A stretch of DNA of 64,000 nucleotides from CAZWBR01 sp964632305 (GCA_964632305.1 CAZWBR010000018.1:7728-71727), one strand, 5' to 3'. Counted from the first letter of the stretch, positions 46,520 to 55,211 are shown. The notes: a model not told the origin generated them from the sequence alone. Numbers and translations: made by a program.

Positions 46520-46527
46520 TATTTTTG
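46520..46527 (+). promoter_or_regulatory. -7 box TATTTTTG of prmC
   Basis: Exact TAnnTTTG match between the divergent ribD and prmC starts. The predicted start near 46534 leaves a leader of about 6 nt, so prmC mRNA would be almost leaderless. Confidence 0.5.
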
Positions 46528-46539
46528 TAAAAAAAAACA

Positions 46540-47385
46540 ATGCAAGCCGCAAAACAACTGATCACGGAAAAACTTCAACCCCTCTATCCCCCTCATGAAG
46601 TCGAAAGCATAACGTTGCTGATTCTTGAACATGTTTTGGGACTCAGTCGGTTGGAAATACGGCTCCGCCATTGCGAAAAAATTCCGTCGGCTAAGTTAAC
46701 TCAAATAGAGGAAATTGTAAACCGTCTCATCGGGATGGAACCAATTCAGTATATTTTAGGCGAGACAGAATTTTATGGGCTGAAAATCAAGGTGAATCCT
46801 GCGGTGTTGATTCCCCGTCCCGAAACGGAAGAGCTGGTCGATTGGGTGATCCGCGAAAAGCCGGTCCACTCTTCCTCCCTTCTCGATATTGGAACAGGTA
46901 GCGGCTGCATTCCCATTTCGGTCGCGAAAAACAGTAACTACAGTCACGTCGAAGGGTGGGATATCTCGGGTGAGGCGTTGGCCGTGGCACGTGAAAATGC
47001 TGAAGCCAATGATGTTAAGGTTGATTTCATTCAAAGGGATATTCTTCAATGGCATAATATCCCCGGCCTGCCATCGTGGGATACCATCGTCAGCAATCCT
47101 CCCTATGTGACCAATGCGGAGAGAGGGCGGATGGAAAATAATGTGCTCGACCATGAGCCTCACCTGGCCCTTTTTGTGTCTGATAACGATCCTCTGGTTT
47201 TTTACCGTACCATCCTTGAATTTGCGGGAGATCATTTAGCCCGGGGTGGACAGCTCTTCTTCGAAATCAACGAGGGGCTTGGAGAAGAGATGGTGCAACT
47301 GATTCATTCGTATGGATTCCTGAATATTATTCTCCGCAAGGATATTAACGGGAAGGACCGCATGGTCAAAGCCTCCCATCCCTGA
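46540..47385 (+). CDS. prmC: peptide chain release factor N5-glutamine methyltransferase
   Basis: Methylates the GGQ glutamine of RF1 and RF2 (281 aa). The N-terminal helical domain (1-75) binds the release factor; RPETEELVDWVI follows the linker, SAM motif LLDIGTGSGCIPIS is near residue 115, and the catalytic NPPYV near residue 187. All are standard for PrmC. Single gene, followed by a 1.1-kb non-coding stretch. Confidence 0.96.
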   Translation: MQAAKQLITEKLQPLYPPHEVESITLLILEHVLGLSRLEIRLRHCEKIPSAKLTQIEEIVNRLIGMEPIQYILGETEFYGLKIKVNPAVLIPRPETEELVDWVIREKPVHSSSLLDIGTGSGCIPISVAKNSNYSHVEGWDISGEALAVARENAEANDVKVDFIQRDILQWHNIPGLPSWDTIVSNPPYVTNAERGRMENNVLDHEPHLALFVSDNDPLVFYRTILEFAGDHLARGGQLFFEINEGLGEEMVQLIHSYGFLNIILRKDINGKDRMVKASHP

Positions 47386-47582
47386 TCGGGGACTGTTGGT
47401 TTTTCCTGTTTGACGGTCATGAGCCTCTCCTGATCGGTTTAGGGTAAAGAACCTGAAAAATGTATATAAGCTGAATGGCTAACGGTTCTCTTATTTTTAT
47501 ACCCCCAGCCCCCTGTTTTTTTAATCCGGTTCGCGATAAGCTTTTCCATACCGGTTAGCCGACTGATCATCCTTTCATCGCC

Positions 47583-47678
47583 GGTACAACGAAGTACCAA
47601 CGTCGGGGTTTCTGTGTAGTTTCTGTGTAGTATCTGTGTATTTTCTGTGTATAGCAACACAGATACCACATAGATAAT
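47583..47678 (+). repeat. 11-nt direct/inverted repeat element, copy C
   Basis: Four 11-mers at 47608-47651: GTTTCTGTGTA twice, GTATCTGTGTA, TTTTCTGTGTA. After a 4-nt spacer TAGC come AACACAGATAC (47656-47666, complement of unit 3 with one change) and CACATAGATAA (47667-47677, diverged). A GGTAC-AACGAA-GTACC hairpin precedes it (47584-47599) and an AGGAG/CTCCT hairpin lies near 47712-47725. The outer inverted repeat seen in copies A and B is not convincing here. It is in the convergent gap after prmC. Confidence 0.82.
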
Positions 47679-47856
47679 AATTGGAAAATACTTTAAAAAT
47701 ATGGATTCGACAGGAGTGTGCTCCTGATAGGACTTGGGATAGGTCGCCAGGAGCGGGGAGATGAAGTTGCAGTTGACCTCTCCTTTTGGCGAATCGCTGA
47801 GGTTGAAAACAAAAGCTAAGCAGGATTTAGGGTCGCGACGGAGTTGGAAATGGACC

Positions 47857-47890
47857 AAAAAAAAAGGGATCAGACGATTGGCCTGATCCC
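47857..47890 (-). terminator. minus-strand intrinsic terminator in the prmC-regulator gap
   Basis: GGGATCAG (47866-47873) and CTGATCCC (47883-47890) form a perfect 8-bp stem; the A9 run at 47857-47865 reads as a U-tract on the minus strand. No intact minus-strand gene ends here; the SPOR remnant at 48022-48129 would have been its gene. Confidence 0.8.
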
Positions 47891-47946
47891 GACTCATAGG
47901 GAAGGGTAATTGTATTGATGGTTAAGGTAAAGCAATTTAACCTGTC

Positions 47947-47981
47947 GGAATCACCGATCGGTATGACCGGTGGTGATTTCC
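47947..47981. repeat. imperfect palindrome in the prmC-regulator gap
   Basis: GGAATCACC (47947-47955) pairs with GGTGATTTCC (47972-47981) with one bulge, and an inner CGGT-ATG-ACCG hairpin (47959-47969) caps it. Between the SPOR remnant and its presumed terminator. Confidence 0.7.
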
Positions 47982-48021
47982 TGTTCGTATTCAACTAATA
48001 TCGCCCTCATGGCGTTTGTTT

Positions 48022-48129
48022 TCAAAATATCCAGGCATCGGGGAATTGGGTAATGAACCGGTCGCGAAGGTTTCTGGCCGATTTCAGATTGTTGGCTCCA
48101 AGCCCAACCCTGAAAGGAGGGTTTTCGCC
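48022..48129 (-). pseudogene. SPOR-domain gene tail (decayed)
   Basis: A 35-codon minus-strand segment ending at TGA 48022-48024 reads like the last beta-strand, helix and strand of a SPOR domain: GENPPFRVGLGANNLKSARN, then an LRDRF helix and a final FPDAWIF. SPOR domains bind denuded peptidoglycan glycans and commonly end a protein in this way. Upstream the frame soon meets stops and lysine-rich sequence with no start, and no other frame resumes a long protein. A terminator of the right polarity lies 130 bp downstream. I read it as the last piece of a lost gene; the short length makes chance possible. Confidence 0.45.
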
Positions 48130-48324
48130 CAGTATGCTGGCAGTGATATTTTCGTTTTTAATTCTTTTCCTTGCATTTGTTTTTTGTTGTCCGTTTTTTC
48201 TTTTCCTGTTTGTTCACGTCCACCGATAAAACGGAGCAACCAGCTTTATCTTAAACCGACCTTGGCGGGGTGAATTGCCCGAGGCGCTTTGGGCCATTTA
48301 AGCGAATCAAACGGGGATGCAAGT

Positions 48325-48399
48325 TGTGATAGATTTTCGTATGGAGCAATTTCTGCATCTATACAATTACCCAACATGCATCTATACATTGTCTATACA
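48325..48399 (-). repeat. possible degraded fourth copy (D) of the 11-nt element
   Basis: On the plus strand, GCATCTATACA (48355-48365 and again 48378-48388) and TTGTCTATACA (48389-48399) with a 12-nt degenerate unit between give four units in 11-12-nt register. Read on the minus strand these are followed by a short spacer and two weak inverted units (within 48325-48350), the same 4+2 order as copies A-C. The unit matches copy B at 7 of 11 positions (core TCTrTAC). Confidence 0.5.
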
Positions 48400-48549
48400 A
48401 ATGGGGGGAGGTTTTACGGTTAATGCTTAAAAGATCTCCCTAAAACCGATAAATTAGGGAAACCCTCCATTATCAGGAGTTAATATTTTTGTTGAAAAAT
48501 CTCAGTTGGGAGCAGATTAGAATAAATATTTCAGCAGATGATAGTGATT

Positions 48550-49770
48550 TTAATAATCAAGTTTCATCAGAAAATCGACGAGGTTTTCATCCGGTTGAAG
48601 GTTGAGTTTTTTTCGGAGGCGATAACGGGCCATGTCGATGCTTTGAGAATTTTGGAAGGTGATGGAGGCGATATCTTTCGAGGAGAGGTTCAGACGGAGC
48701 AAGGCGCAAAGTTTTTTCTCACCGGGGGTCAGACCTGGAAATTTCAGATTCAGTTTATTGTAGAATACTTCATGGACATTTTCGAACCTGGATTCAAATT
48801 CTTTCCAAAAGCTTTTCCCCGAATTGGTCTGGTACTGGTTGATAATTTCCTTTATCTGGTTTTCAACGGCACTATGGCCGGTTATCGAGTTCAGCTTTTC
48901 GAGTTCGGCAATAAGGTTGTTGTTTAGTTCGCTGATCTGAATAAGCCGCAGTGCGCTGGAGGTTAGTTCCCGTTTCTTGCTTTCCACAATTTCGTGGTGG
49001 GCTTTTTTTATCTCCGACACGTCGGTCATGATACAAAGGATTCCTTCGGGGGTCCCGTGCAGGTTGTGAAAGATGTTTTTGGAGAAGATATAATCTCTCC
49101 CTTCGGGATCGGCTTTTCCTTCGTACGATTTCAGTTCATTATCACGAATCAGAAGCATATCTTCCATCTGGTGAATTCTGGACAGAGAAGGATGGCAATA
49201 GAGATAGACTGAGGTCCCTTTTATTCGTTGAACGGGGTGTCCCAGCAGTTCTTCGAACAGTTGGTTGCAACCAAGGATGGTCCCGTCGAGGTTGTAATAG
49301 ACCAGGGGGTGAGGTACCCCCTCGATCAGGGAATGGATAAACCGGTTGCTGTTTTCGATGGTCAGGTATTTTTCGTTCAGTTCCCTGATTGAATGGGACA
49401 GGCGTAACATTGACTTTACCCGGGCTAATAATTCAATCTTGTCGAAGGGTTTTCTAATAAAATCGGTCGCACCCTCGTTCATAGCCTCCATCAGGTTTGA
49501 CGAAGAGGTCATAATTCCTGAGATCATGATCACCGGGATATCCTTCATGTTTTCCTGATGTTTAATCGTCTTAAGGGCCTCTAATCCGTTTATTTCAGGC
49601 ATGTTCCAGTCGAGGATGATCAGGTCGGGCAATTCACATCGGGCTATTTCAATGGCTTCCGCGCCTCCGTTTGCTGTAATGATTTTGTAGTTTGCAGGTT
49701 TTAACATCTCTGCAAACAAGGTCAGATTAAAAGGCTCGTCATCGGCAATTAAAATTTTCGAATGTTTCAT
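48550..49770 (-). CDS. response regulator: REC-PAS-LuxR-type HTH
   Basis: Protein of 406 aa. An N-terminal receiver (residues 1-125) has the acidic pair ADDE, phospho-Asp in DLIILDWNMPEINGLEAL, and the Lys in RKPFDKIELL. A PAS domain follows (about 150-260, HPLVYYNLDGTILGCNQLF), then a short coiled coil and a C-terminal LuxR/GerE-like HTH (about 340-400, LTPGEKKLCALLRLNLSSKDIA). The start at 49770 gives a proper receiver N-terminus; the frame extends to 49860 without homology. Divergent from the 7TMR-DISM kinase, which may be its partner. No exact TAnnTTTG was found upstream. Confidence 0.9.
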   Translation of the reverse strand: MKHSKILIADDEPFNLTLFAEMLKPANYKIITANGGAEAIEIARCELPDLIILDWNMPEINGLEALKTIKHQENMKDIPVIMISGIMTSSSNLMEAMNEGATDFIRKPFDKIELLARVKSMLRLSHSIRELNEKYLTIENSNRFIHSLIEGVPHPLVYYNLDGTILGCNQLFEELLGHPVQRIKGTSVYLYCHPSLSRIHQMEDMLLIRDNELKSYEGKADPEGRDYIFSKNIFHNLHGTPEGILCIMTDVSEIKKAHHEIVESKKRELTSSALRLIQISELNNNLIAELEKLNSITGHSAVENQIKEIINQYQTNSGKSFWKEFESRFENVHEVFYNKLNLKFPGLTPGEKKLCALLRLNLSSKDIASITFQNSQSIDMARYRLRKKLNLQPDENLVDFLMKLDY

Positions 49771-50322
49771 GTTAAATGACTTTCTGAACGTTCTAATTTC
49801 CCTTAGGGTGAAATGACGCTTGAGGGATTCAACCCAATAAAGAGTTATGCACTTGCACAAAGATTAAAAAAGTTTTTAAGAAGTGGGCGGCAAATTTTCA
49901 TTTTTGATAATCTATTAAGGTTTTACTGAGGTGGTGAGAAAGGGGCGTGGCTTTTTTAAGTATGTGTAAGATAGAGGTTAAGGTGGGTTTGCTGGTGTTT
50001 GTTTTTTCTTTCCGGGAAGCTTAGAATAAGTGAACTCATACGGGTTATTGTAATTAATATTTCAAATGGAATTCAGATGAGGATTCCATACTGTTCCAGG
50101 GAATTTTTTGTCGTGAGGTTTCTTTTTCGTGTTTTGGGTAGTTTTACTGGGAAATTGGAAAAGGTGGGGGAATGAGTGCCGAAGAAAGGCAAGGAATTTA
50201 GTATCTTGCTGGCTAAAAATTAGGATCCGGGGATGGATAAGTTCAGGCGCCTGGTTCAGGTATTCCTTTAATTATTCATACATTTGAATTGAAATTGCAC
50301 CATTTGTTTGATTCCGACACTT
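49771..50322. other. 550-bp divergent intergenic region
   Basis: No gene or exact promoter box is recognised between the regulator and kinase starts. The sequence is G/T-rich on the plus strand in its middle part. A small GGAAT/ATTCC inverted pair lies at 50068-50087. It is long for a divergent promoter region and may hold operator sites or decayed sequence. Confidence 0.5.
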
Positions 50323-52485
50323 ATGAAAAGAATTGTTTCTCTGTTGTTTTTTACTTTTATTGTAATTCAATCATTTTCACAGATATTTGAGTGTAACGAG
50401 ACGGGCCGACCGTACAAAATAGGGGGACATATTTATTATTTAGAAGACAAAAAGGGGCAGTATTCGTTCGATGAAGTGTTAGGTCCTGTTTGCCAGTCCA
50501 GTTTTGAGCGTAACGAAAGTGAGGTCTTTGTTCGTCCGATGACTGAGAGTGTTCTGTGGTTTAAGTTTTCAGTGCGGAACCTGGCTGGGGAGGAATTGTG
50601 GCTTGATACGGGAACGCTATATGCCCGGGATATTGTATTTTTCTCTCCGACTGACAGCGTGGGGGGATATCATGGTTTAGATGTTAAATCAATAATTACT
50701 CCAGCGAATAATCTGGAATATCATGATCATAAATACAGGTTCAGGCTTTTTGACAGAGGGGACAAAGAGACAAAGACGTTCTATTTAAAGATAAAAGAGG
50801 ATGTTCCTTTTGAGTTGCCGCTTCAGGTGGGAACTTTATCTGCGTTGAATCGGAGCGGGTCGTTGAATGGTTATTTAGCGGCAGGTTTTATTGGCGCGAT
50901 CCTGATCATGATCCTGTACAATAGTTTTCTTTGGTTCAGTACCAGGGAGAAGCTGTATTTCATCTATATCTTATATCTTTTCTTTGTACTGATCTCGGCA
51001 ACATTTCAGAATAACTTTCCGTTTTTGACTTTTGGTGTTGATTATCAGCTTTGGCATCAGATCATTTTTGCACGGCTTGGGATAACCCTAATCATGGTTG
51101 GTGTTTTTGCGATCGTTTACCTGAATATGAGAACGGCACTGAAGCCGATTTATAGGTTGTTGATAGGGGTTATGTCGGGTTTGGGTCTGTTGGGGATCGT
51201 TTTGATTTTTGAGCGGAACCCTCTGTTGATTGATGCATTTCAGCTTTTAGTGGGGCTGATGTTTGTTATCTGTCTTTACAGCGCCTATTTATTAATGTAC
51301 AGGCACAAAAAACAAGCCATCTATTATGCATTAGGCTGGACCTTTATGTTGATCGCCACGATTGTTTATATCTTAACGATCAATGGTTTTATTCATTATA
51401 ATGCTTTTACGCGGAATGCCACCTATTTTGGGATTACCGTAGAGGCCTGGTTTTTTTCGTTAGCCCTTGCCGATAGGCTAAACACGATGAGAAAGGAGAA
51501 GGAGCAGGCTCAATTGAACTTAATGGAAAGAATTGTTGAAAATGAGAAGATGATTAGGCAGCAGCATGATATACTGGAGCTTAAGGTAAAGGACCGGACC
51601 CGTGAATTGCAGGAGAAGAGCGATACCATAACCTCTCAGACGAACGACCTGGTTCAGACATTGGCGGTTCTGAATCAGCAGAATAAAGAGATCGCAGAAA
51701 AGAATGAACGATTGAATCAATTGTCGGCTACATTGAATGAGCATTATAAAGTGTTGGAAAATCAGACGGAACAATTGAAGATGCTGAATTCGACGAAAGA
51801 TAAGTTTTTCTCCATTCTCGCTCATGATCTGATGAATCCTCTCAATGCCCTTCTTGGATACAGCAATTTATTGAATGAGGCGCTGAATAATAAAGAGTAC
51901 GAGGAGAGTAATTCATATGCGCGGATCATCGATTATTCTGCCCAGAGGATTTCCTGGTTATTGCAGAACCTGTTGGTCTGGTCCCGATCACAGAGAGAAA
52001 AGATTGTACCCGTGCCCCGGGTAACCAATATTCACGAGATGATTTCCGAATCGATCAATATCACCTCTCCTGCTGCAACATTTAAGAATATCGTCATGCA
52101 GGTTGATCTGGAGAAGGATCTTAGGGCGAATTTCGATTATAACATGATCTCTACCGTCGTACGGAATCTGATACTTAGCGCTATTAAATATTCTCAAAAA
52201 GGAGGAGTAGTTAGCGTGACCGTTAAAAGGATGGATCAGGAACTACTATTTAAGATAGGCGATTCGGGAAACGGAATGGAGAACGAGGTTGCCCGGGAAC
52301 TCTTTTCAACCAATAGCCTGTTGTCCCAAAAGGGATCGAATGTTGAAATCGGGACCGGATTAGGATTGGCTATTGGTAAAGAATTTGTAGAAATTCATGG
52401 TGGACGAATATGGGCGGATAGTTCTCCGGGCAAGGGGAGTGATCTTTGTTTTACGATACCGGTAAATCTGTCTTCACTCAATTAA
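50323..52485 (+). CDS. 7TMR-DISM sensor histidine kinase
   Basis: Protein of 720 aa. Signal peptide (1-22, KRIVSLLFFTFIVIQSFS), an extracellular 7TMR-DISMED2 sugar-binding-like domain (about 30-170), seven TMs (about 185-390), a coiled coil (about 400-495), HisKA with the phospho-His in FFSILAHDLMNPLNALLGY, and the ATPase with GNGMENEVARE and GTGLGLAIGKEF. ATG 50323 gives the signal peptide; the frame could start at 50308. The divergent regulator is the natural candidate partner. Extracellular ligand unknown; carbohydrates are suggested by the family only. Confidence 0.92.
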   Translation: MKRIVSLLFFTFIVIQSFSQIFECNETGRPYKIGGHIYYLEDKKGQYSFDEVLGPVCQSSFERNESEVFVRPMTESVLWFKFSVRNLAGEELWLDTGTLYARDIVFFSPTDSVGGYHGLDVKSIITPANNLEYHDHKYRFRLFDRGDKETKTFYLKIKEDVPFELPLQVGTLSALNRSGSLNGYLAAGFIGAILIMILYNSFLWFSTREKLYFIYILYLFFVLISATFQNNFPFLTFGVDYQLWHQIIFARLGITLIMVGVFAIVYLNMRTALKPIYRLLIGVMSGLGLLGIVLIFERNPLLIDAFQLLVGLMFVICLYSAYLLMYRHKKQAIYYALGWTFMLIATIVYILTINGFIHYNAFTRNATYFGITVEAWFFSLALADRLNTMRKEKEQAQLNLMERIVENEKMIRQQHDILELKVKDRTRELQEKSDTITSQTNDLVQTLAVLNQQNKEIAEKNERLNQLSATLNEHYKVLENQTEQLKMLNSTKDKFFSILAHDLMNPLNALLGYSNLLNEALNNKEYEESNSYARIIDYSAQRISWLLQNLLVWSRSQREKIVPVPRVTNIHEMISESINITSPAATFKNIVMQVDLEKDLRANFDYNMISTVVRNLILSAIKYSQKGGVVSVTVKRMDQELLFKIGDSGNGMENEVARELFSTNSLLSQKGSNVEIGTGLGLAIGKEFVEIHGGRIWADSSPGKGSDLCFTIPVNLSSLN

Positions 52486-52571
52486 GGATCTTGGAATAGG
52501 TTAATGGTTTAAGTGGAATAAGGACGAGCAAATGAATCATTGCGCGGGAGTTTATTCCTCCATGACCAGGT

Positions 52572-52613
52572 AAAAAAAGGGAAACCCCGAATCACGAGGT
52601 TTCCCTTTTTTTT
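52572..52613. terminator. bidirectional terminator between kinase and polyferredoxin genes
   Basis: Fifteen-base arms made of a seven-base A-run followed by GGGAAACC (52572-52586) and GGTTTCCC followed by a T-run (from 52598) flank an 11-nt loop. A- and T-runs on the two sides let it work for both convergent genes. Confidence 0.9.
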
Positions 52614-52629
52614 CTGTTGCAAGCCAATG

Positions 52630-54240
52630 TTAGAAGGGGAATTCGTCCTCTTTTAGATTGGTTTCTGCTTTTTCGGTTTCCGGTTTTTTCGCCTGCTGAT
52701 GAACCGTATTCCCATCGACATAGATCGCCCTGTAGGGTCTTGTCGGACAGGCATATTCACAGGCTCCACACCCAATGCAAATCTCTTCGTTAACTTCGGG
52801 AATGACCAGGTCGCCATAGGGGACCATGTGAACGGCCTTGGTCGGGCAGTGTTCGGAACAGGCTCCGCAATCGGTCCCTTCGGTCTCCACAATGCAGTTT
52901 GTTTTGACGAATTTAGCCTTCCCTATCTGGGTCAGGTGTTTAGCCTCAGCGGTCAGGGGGAGGATGGCTCCGGTCGGACAAACCTCGCTGCAGAGTGTGC
53001 AGTCGAAATTGCAAAGTCCGGAATGGAAATCCATATGAGGCTGCATCATCCCGATTAGGCCGTATTCCATAAAGGAGGGTTGCAACACTTTGGTCGGGCA
53101 GGCCGTGATGCACAGGGAACAACCTGTACAGATATTGTTGAAATGTTCGATGCTTTTGGAACCCGGAGGAGATACGGGTGAGGTCCTGGCTTCGGGGACT
53201 GACGTTTCTCCTTTATTGGGAGCTTCCTGACCTTTGGCGGTATTAAATTTTGACAGTCCAATCAGGGTTGCTGTTCCGATCATCCCGGTCAGGAGGAAGT
53301 TACGTTTGCCCATGTCGCGTGCTTTCGCGATGGGTTTTTTTTCAAACCCGGGAACGGCAGACGTAATTTTTTGACTTGTTGTGTTTTTTACAATTCTGTA
53401 TTTTGCCGCGTTTTCGGGGCAGACGGCCAGACAATTGTAGCAGGCCACGCAGCGGCTGTAATCGATCTTCTGGGTTTTTATGTCGATACATTCGGCTTTG
53501 CAGACCCGGGCACACTTGCCGCACTTAGTGCAGGTGAGTTTGTCCAGTTCAACTTTAAAAACAGAGAAACGGGAGATGAAACCTAAAAAGGTGCCAACGG
53601 GACAAATCGAATTGCAATACAACCGTCCTCTTTGAAAAGACATGATAAGAATCAGGGCCAGAAAAAGGGCAGTTATCATCATGATTCCCCAATGGACGGG
53701 TACCGGATCGTAACGGTAAAGAAAGGAATAGATGCCTGCCTTGGATAATCCTTCAGCCCCAAGGTTATTCAACACCACAAGGGCGGGTTTAAAAAGATAG
53801 GAAGATAATCTTCCAAACAAGCTGTAGGGATCGAGAAGCGTTACCATTGTAATGCTGCCGAAAACAAGGAATAGCAAGATCAAGGCAAGGACGCTGTACC
53901 GAAGGATATTCCATGCTTTTTGGTACTTATACCGGCTTTTCTTTTTAAACTTTCGGGAGAGCCAGGAGACAAAATCCTGAAAGATACCTAATGGGCAGAT
54001 GACGGAACAATAAACCCTGCCGAAAAGGATTGTCAGTAAGAGTACGATCACAAAGCCTATTCCTATGGTTCCGGTCACCGTGATGGTTTTCAGAAAGGAA
54101 GGGACAAATTGTAGGGAAACAGCCCATTCGTAGAACTCTTTTCCGAAGCTGTTCCTGAAATCAAGAAAAACAGAGGAAATGAGTAAAAGTAAAAGAATAG
54201 CTAAGGTTACCCGAACTCTTTTTAAGGTTAGAAAATTCAT
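52630..54240 (-). CDS. NapH/NapG-like membrane polyferredoxin fusion
   Basis: Protein of 536 aa. Residues 1-230 are a NapH/NosR/CcoG-like membrane part with about four TMs and the conserved SVICPLGIFQDF and CNSICPVGTFLGF motifs. Residues about 235-285 hold two 4Fe-4S sites (CTKCGKCARVCK and CVACYNCLAVCP). Then a Tat-like hydrophobic segment (KRNFLLTGMIGTATLIG, near 308) and a NapG-like ferredoxin part with four more Cys clusters (CTGCSLC, CTLCSEVCP, CGACSEHCP, CIGCGACEYACP). It should carry electrons across or along the membrane. 5 bp after the DUF362 gene and co-transcribed; the terminal reductase is not in the window. Confidence 0.85.
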   Translation of the reverse strand: MNFLTLKRVRVTLAILLLLLISSVFLDFRNSFGKEFYEWAVSLQFVPSFLKTITVTGTIGIGFVIVLLLTILFGRVYCSVICPLGIFQDFVSWLSRKFKKKSRYKYQKAWNILRYSVLALILLFLVFGSITMVTLLDPYSLFGRLSSYLFKPALVVLNNLGAEGLSKAGIYSFLYRYDPVPVHWGIMMITALFLALILIMSFQRGRLYCNSICPVGTFLGFISRFSVFKVELDKLTCTKCGKCARVCKAECIDIKTQKIDYSRCVACYNCLAVCPENAAKYRIVKNTTSQKITSAVPGFEKKPIAKARDMGKRNFLLTGMIGTATLIGLSKFNTAKGQEAPNKGETSVPEARTSPVSPPGSKSIEHFNNICTGCSLCITACPTKVLQPSFMEYGLIGMMQPHMDFHSGLCNFDCTLCSEVCPTGAILPLTAEAKHLTQIGKAKFVKTNCIVETEGTDCGACSEHCPTKAVHMVPYGDLVIPEVNEEICIGCGACEYACPTRPYRAIYVDGNTVHQQAKKPETEKAETNLKEDEFPF

Positions 54241-54245
54241 TTTAA

Positions 54246-55160
54246 TCAGATATTAATTCGGTTGATGTTTACTTTGGTGAGGTCCATCTGTCCTAAACCA
54301 GCAGCGGCAGCAAACTTGATATGGTTAATCTCGGAAGGTTCCTTTCCAAGGAATTTGGCTGCCGCTGAATCAACAGCAACGATATCTTTTGACAGGAGCA
54401 GACTTTTCATGTTGATCAAATCATCTTTAGAGACGCCCATCGGACCGTTTTGTTTCATAACATAATAGGCATCAACCACGTTCAGATCGGGTTTGCGATA
54501 GTGGAGGAAGTCGGCAATGCACTGGTGCAGGTCATACTTATGCCAGTAACCACGGTCCCAAACACACCCCATCAGGTTTTTCATGCCGATCGACAGTTTT
54601 GAAGAGCTGTGATGCTTCAGTATCGGGACATTAATGAACACATCGGTTGTGAGCATCAGTTCGTGAACCATCATTTCCTTCAGTTTGACACCTTTCGGAT
54701 TAGATACTTTTTTGTAATATTTCTCGCTGTCAGCCGGGACGATTTTTCCGCCCGCTTCTTTAACTGCCTGTTCGATGCCTGAATTTTTATAGCATTTGGT
54801 CCATTCATGACAGGTATGGTCAAAAACGAGAACTTCTTTAGCTCCGGCTTTCAGGCAATGTTCGACGATTCGTTTGACCAGTTTGGGGTTCGTGTTGGCA
54901 CCGCGGTCGGGTGTTCTGTCCCAACCGATATTTGGTTTGATCAGGACCCGCTGTCCTGGTTTCACAAATTGCTTCATCCCACCAAGCGCCTCAATGCCTT
55001 TGTCGAACATCACTTCAGGTTCTCCTCCTCTAATGGCGATCAGGTCGTAAGGAGCCGCCGCAGTTCCAGCCATCAGGTTTTCAATCCCTCCAAACGTGAT
55101 AGCCGCACCGGTGGCTACACCGGCACTCACACTTGATTTAATAAAATCTCTGCGTTCCAT
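54246..55160 (-). CDS. DUF362 protein with twin-arginine signal
   Basis: Protein of 304 aa. The N-terminus MERRDFIKSSVSAGVATGAA is a Tat signal (RRDFIK), so the folded protein is exported. The mature part shows the DUF362 features GQRVLIKPNIGWDR, the central DVFINVPILKHHSSSKLSIGMKN and a CVWDRGYWH segment. DUF362 domains often accompany or fuse to ferredoxins and are thought to bind metal or flavin-like groups; function is unproven. Its tight link to the polyferredoxin suggests an envelope electron-transfer role. The promoter box lies at 55204-55211. Confidence 0.88.
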   Translation of the reverse strand: MERRDFIKSSVSAGVATGAAITFGGIENLMAGTAAAPYDLIAIRGGEPEVMFDKGIEALGGMKQFVKPGQRVLIKPNIGWDRTPDRGANTNPKLVKRIVEHCLKAGAKEVLVFDHTCHEWTKCYKNSGIEQAVKEAGGKIVPADSEKYYKKVSNPKGVKLKEMMVHELMLTTDVFINVPILKHHSSSKLSIGMKNLMGCVWDRGYWHKYDLHQCIADFLHYRKPDLNVVDAYYVMKQNGPMGVSKDDLINMKSLLLSKDIVAVDSAAAKFLGKEPSEINHIKFAAAAGLGQMDLTKVNINRINI

Positions 55161-55203
55161 CTTGTTATAAGTATAAGTAGAATGTTTTAAATTAAATAAC
55201 GTA

Positions 55204-55211
55204 CAAAGCTA
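55204..55211 (-). promoter_or_regulatory. -7 box TAGCTTTG of the DUF362-polyferredoxin operon
   Basis: Exact TAnnTTTG on the minus strand, predicted start near 55197, leader of about 37 nt. No -33 TTTG at standard spacing. Confidence 0.5.

Noticed and set aside
47439..47897. Minus-strand frame of 152 codons after prmC
   Set aside because: It runs through the 11-nt repeat array and a terminator hairpin; the 11-nt period shifts frame at each unit, so it cannot be a protein repeat, and no family is recognised.
48016..48273. Plus-strand frame of 85 codons in the prmC-regulator gap
   Set aside because: It is antisense to the SPOR-like segment, has no start signal and shows no domain.
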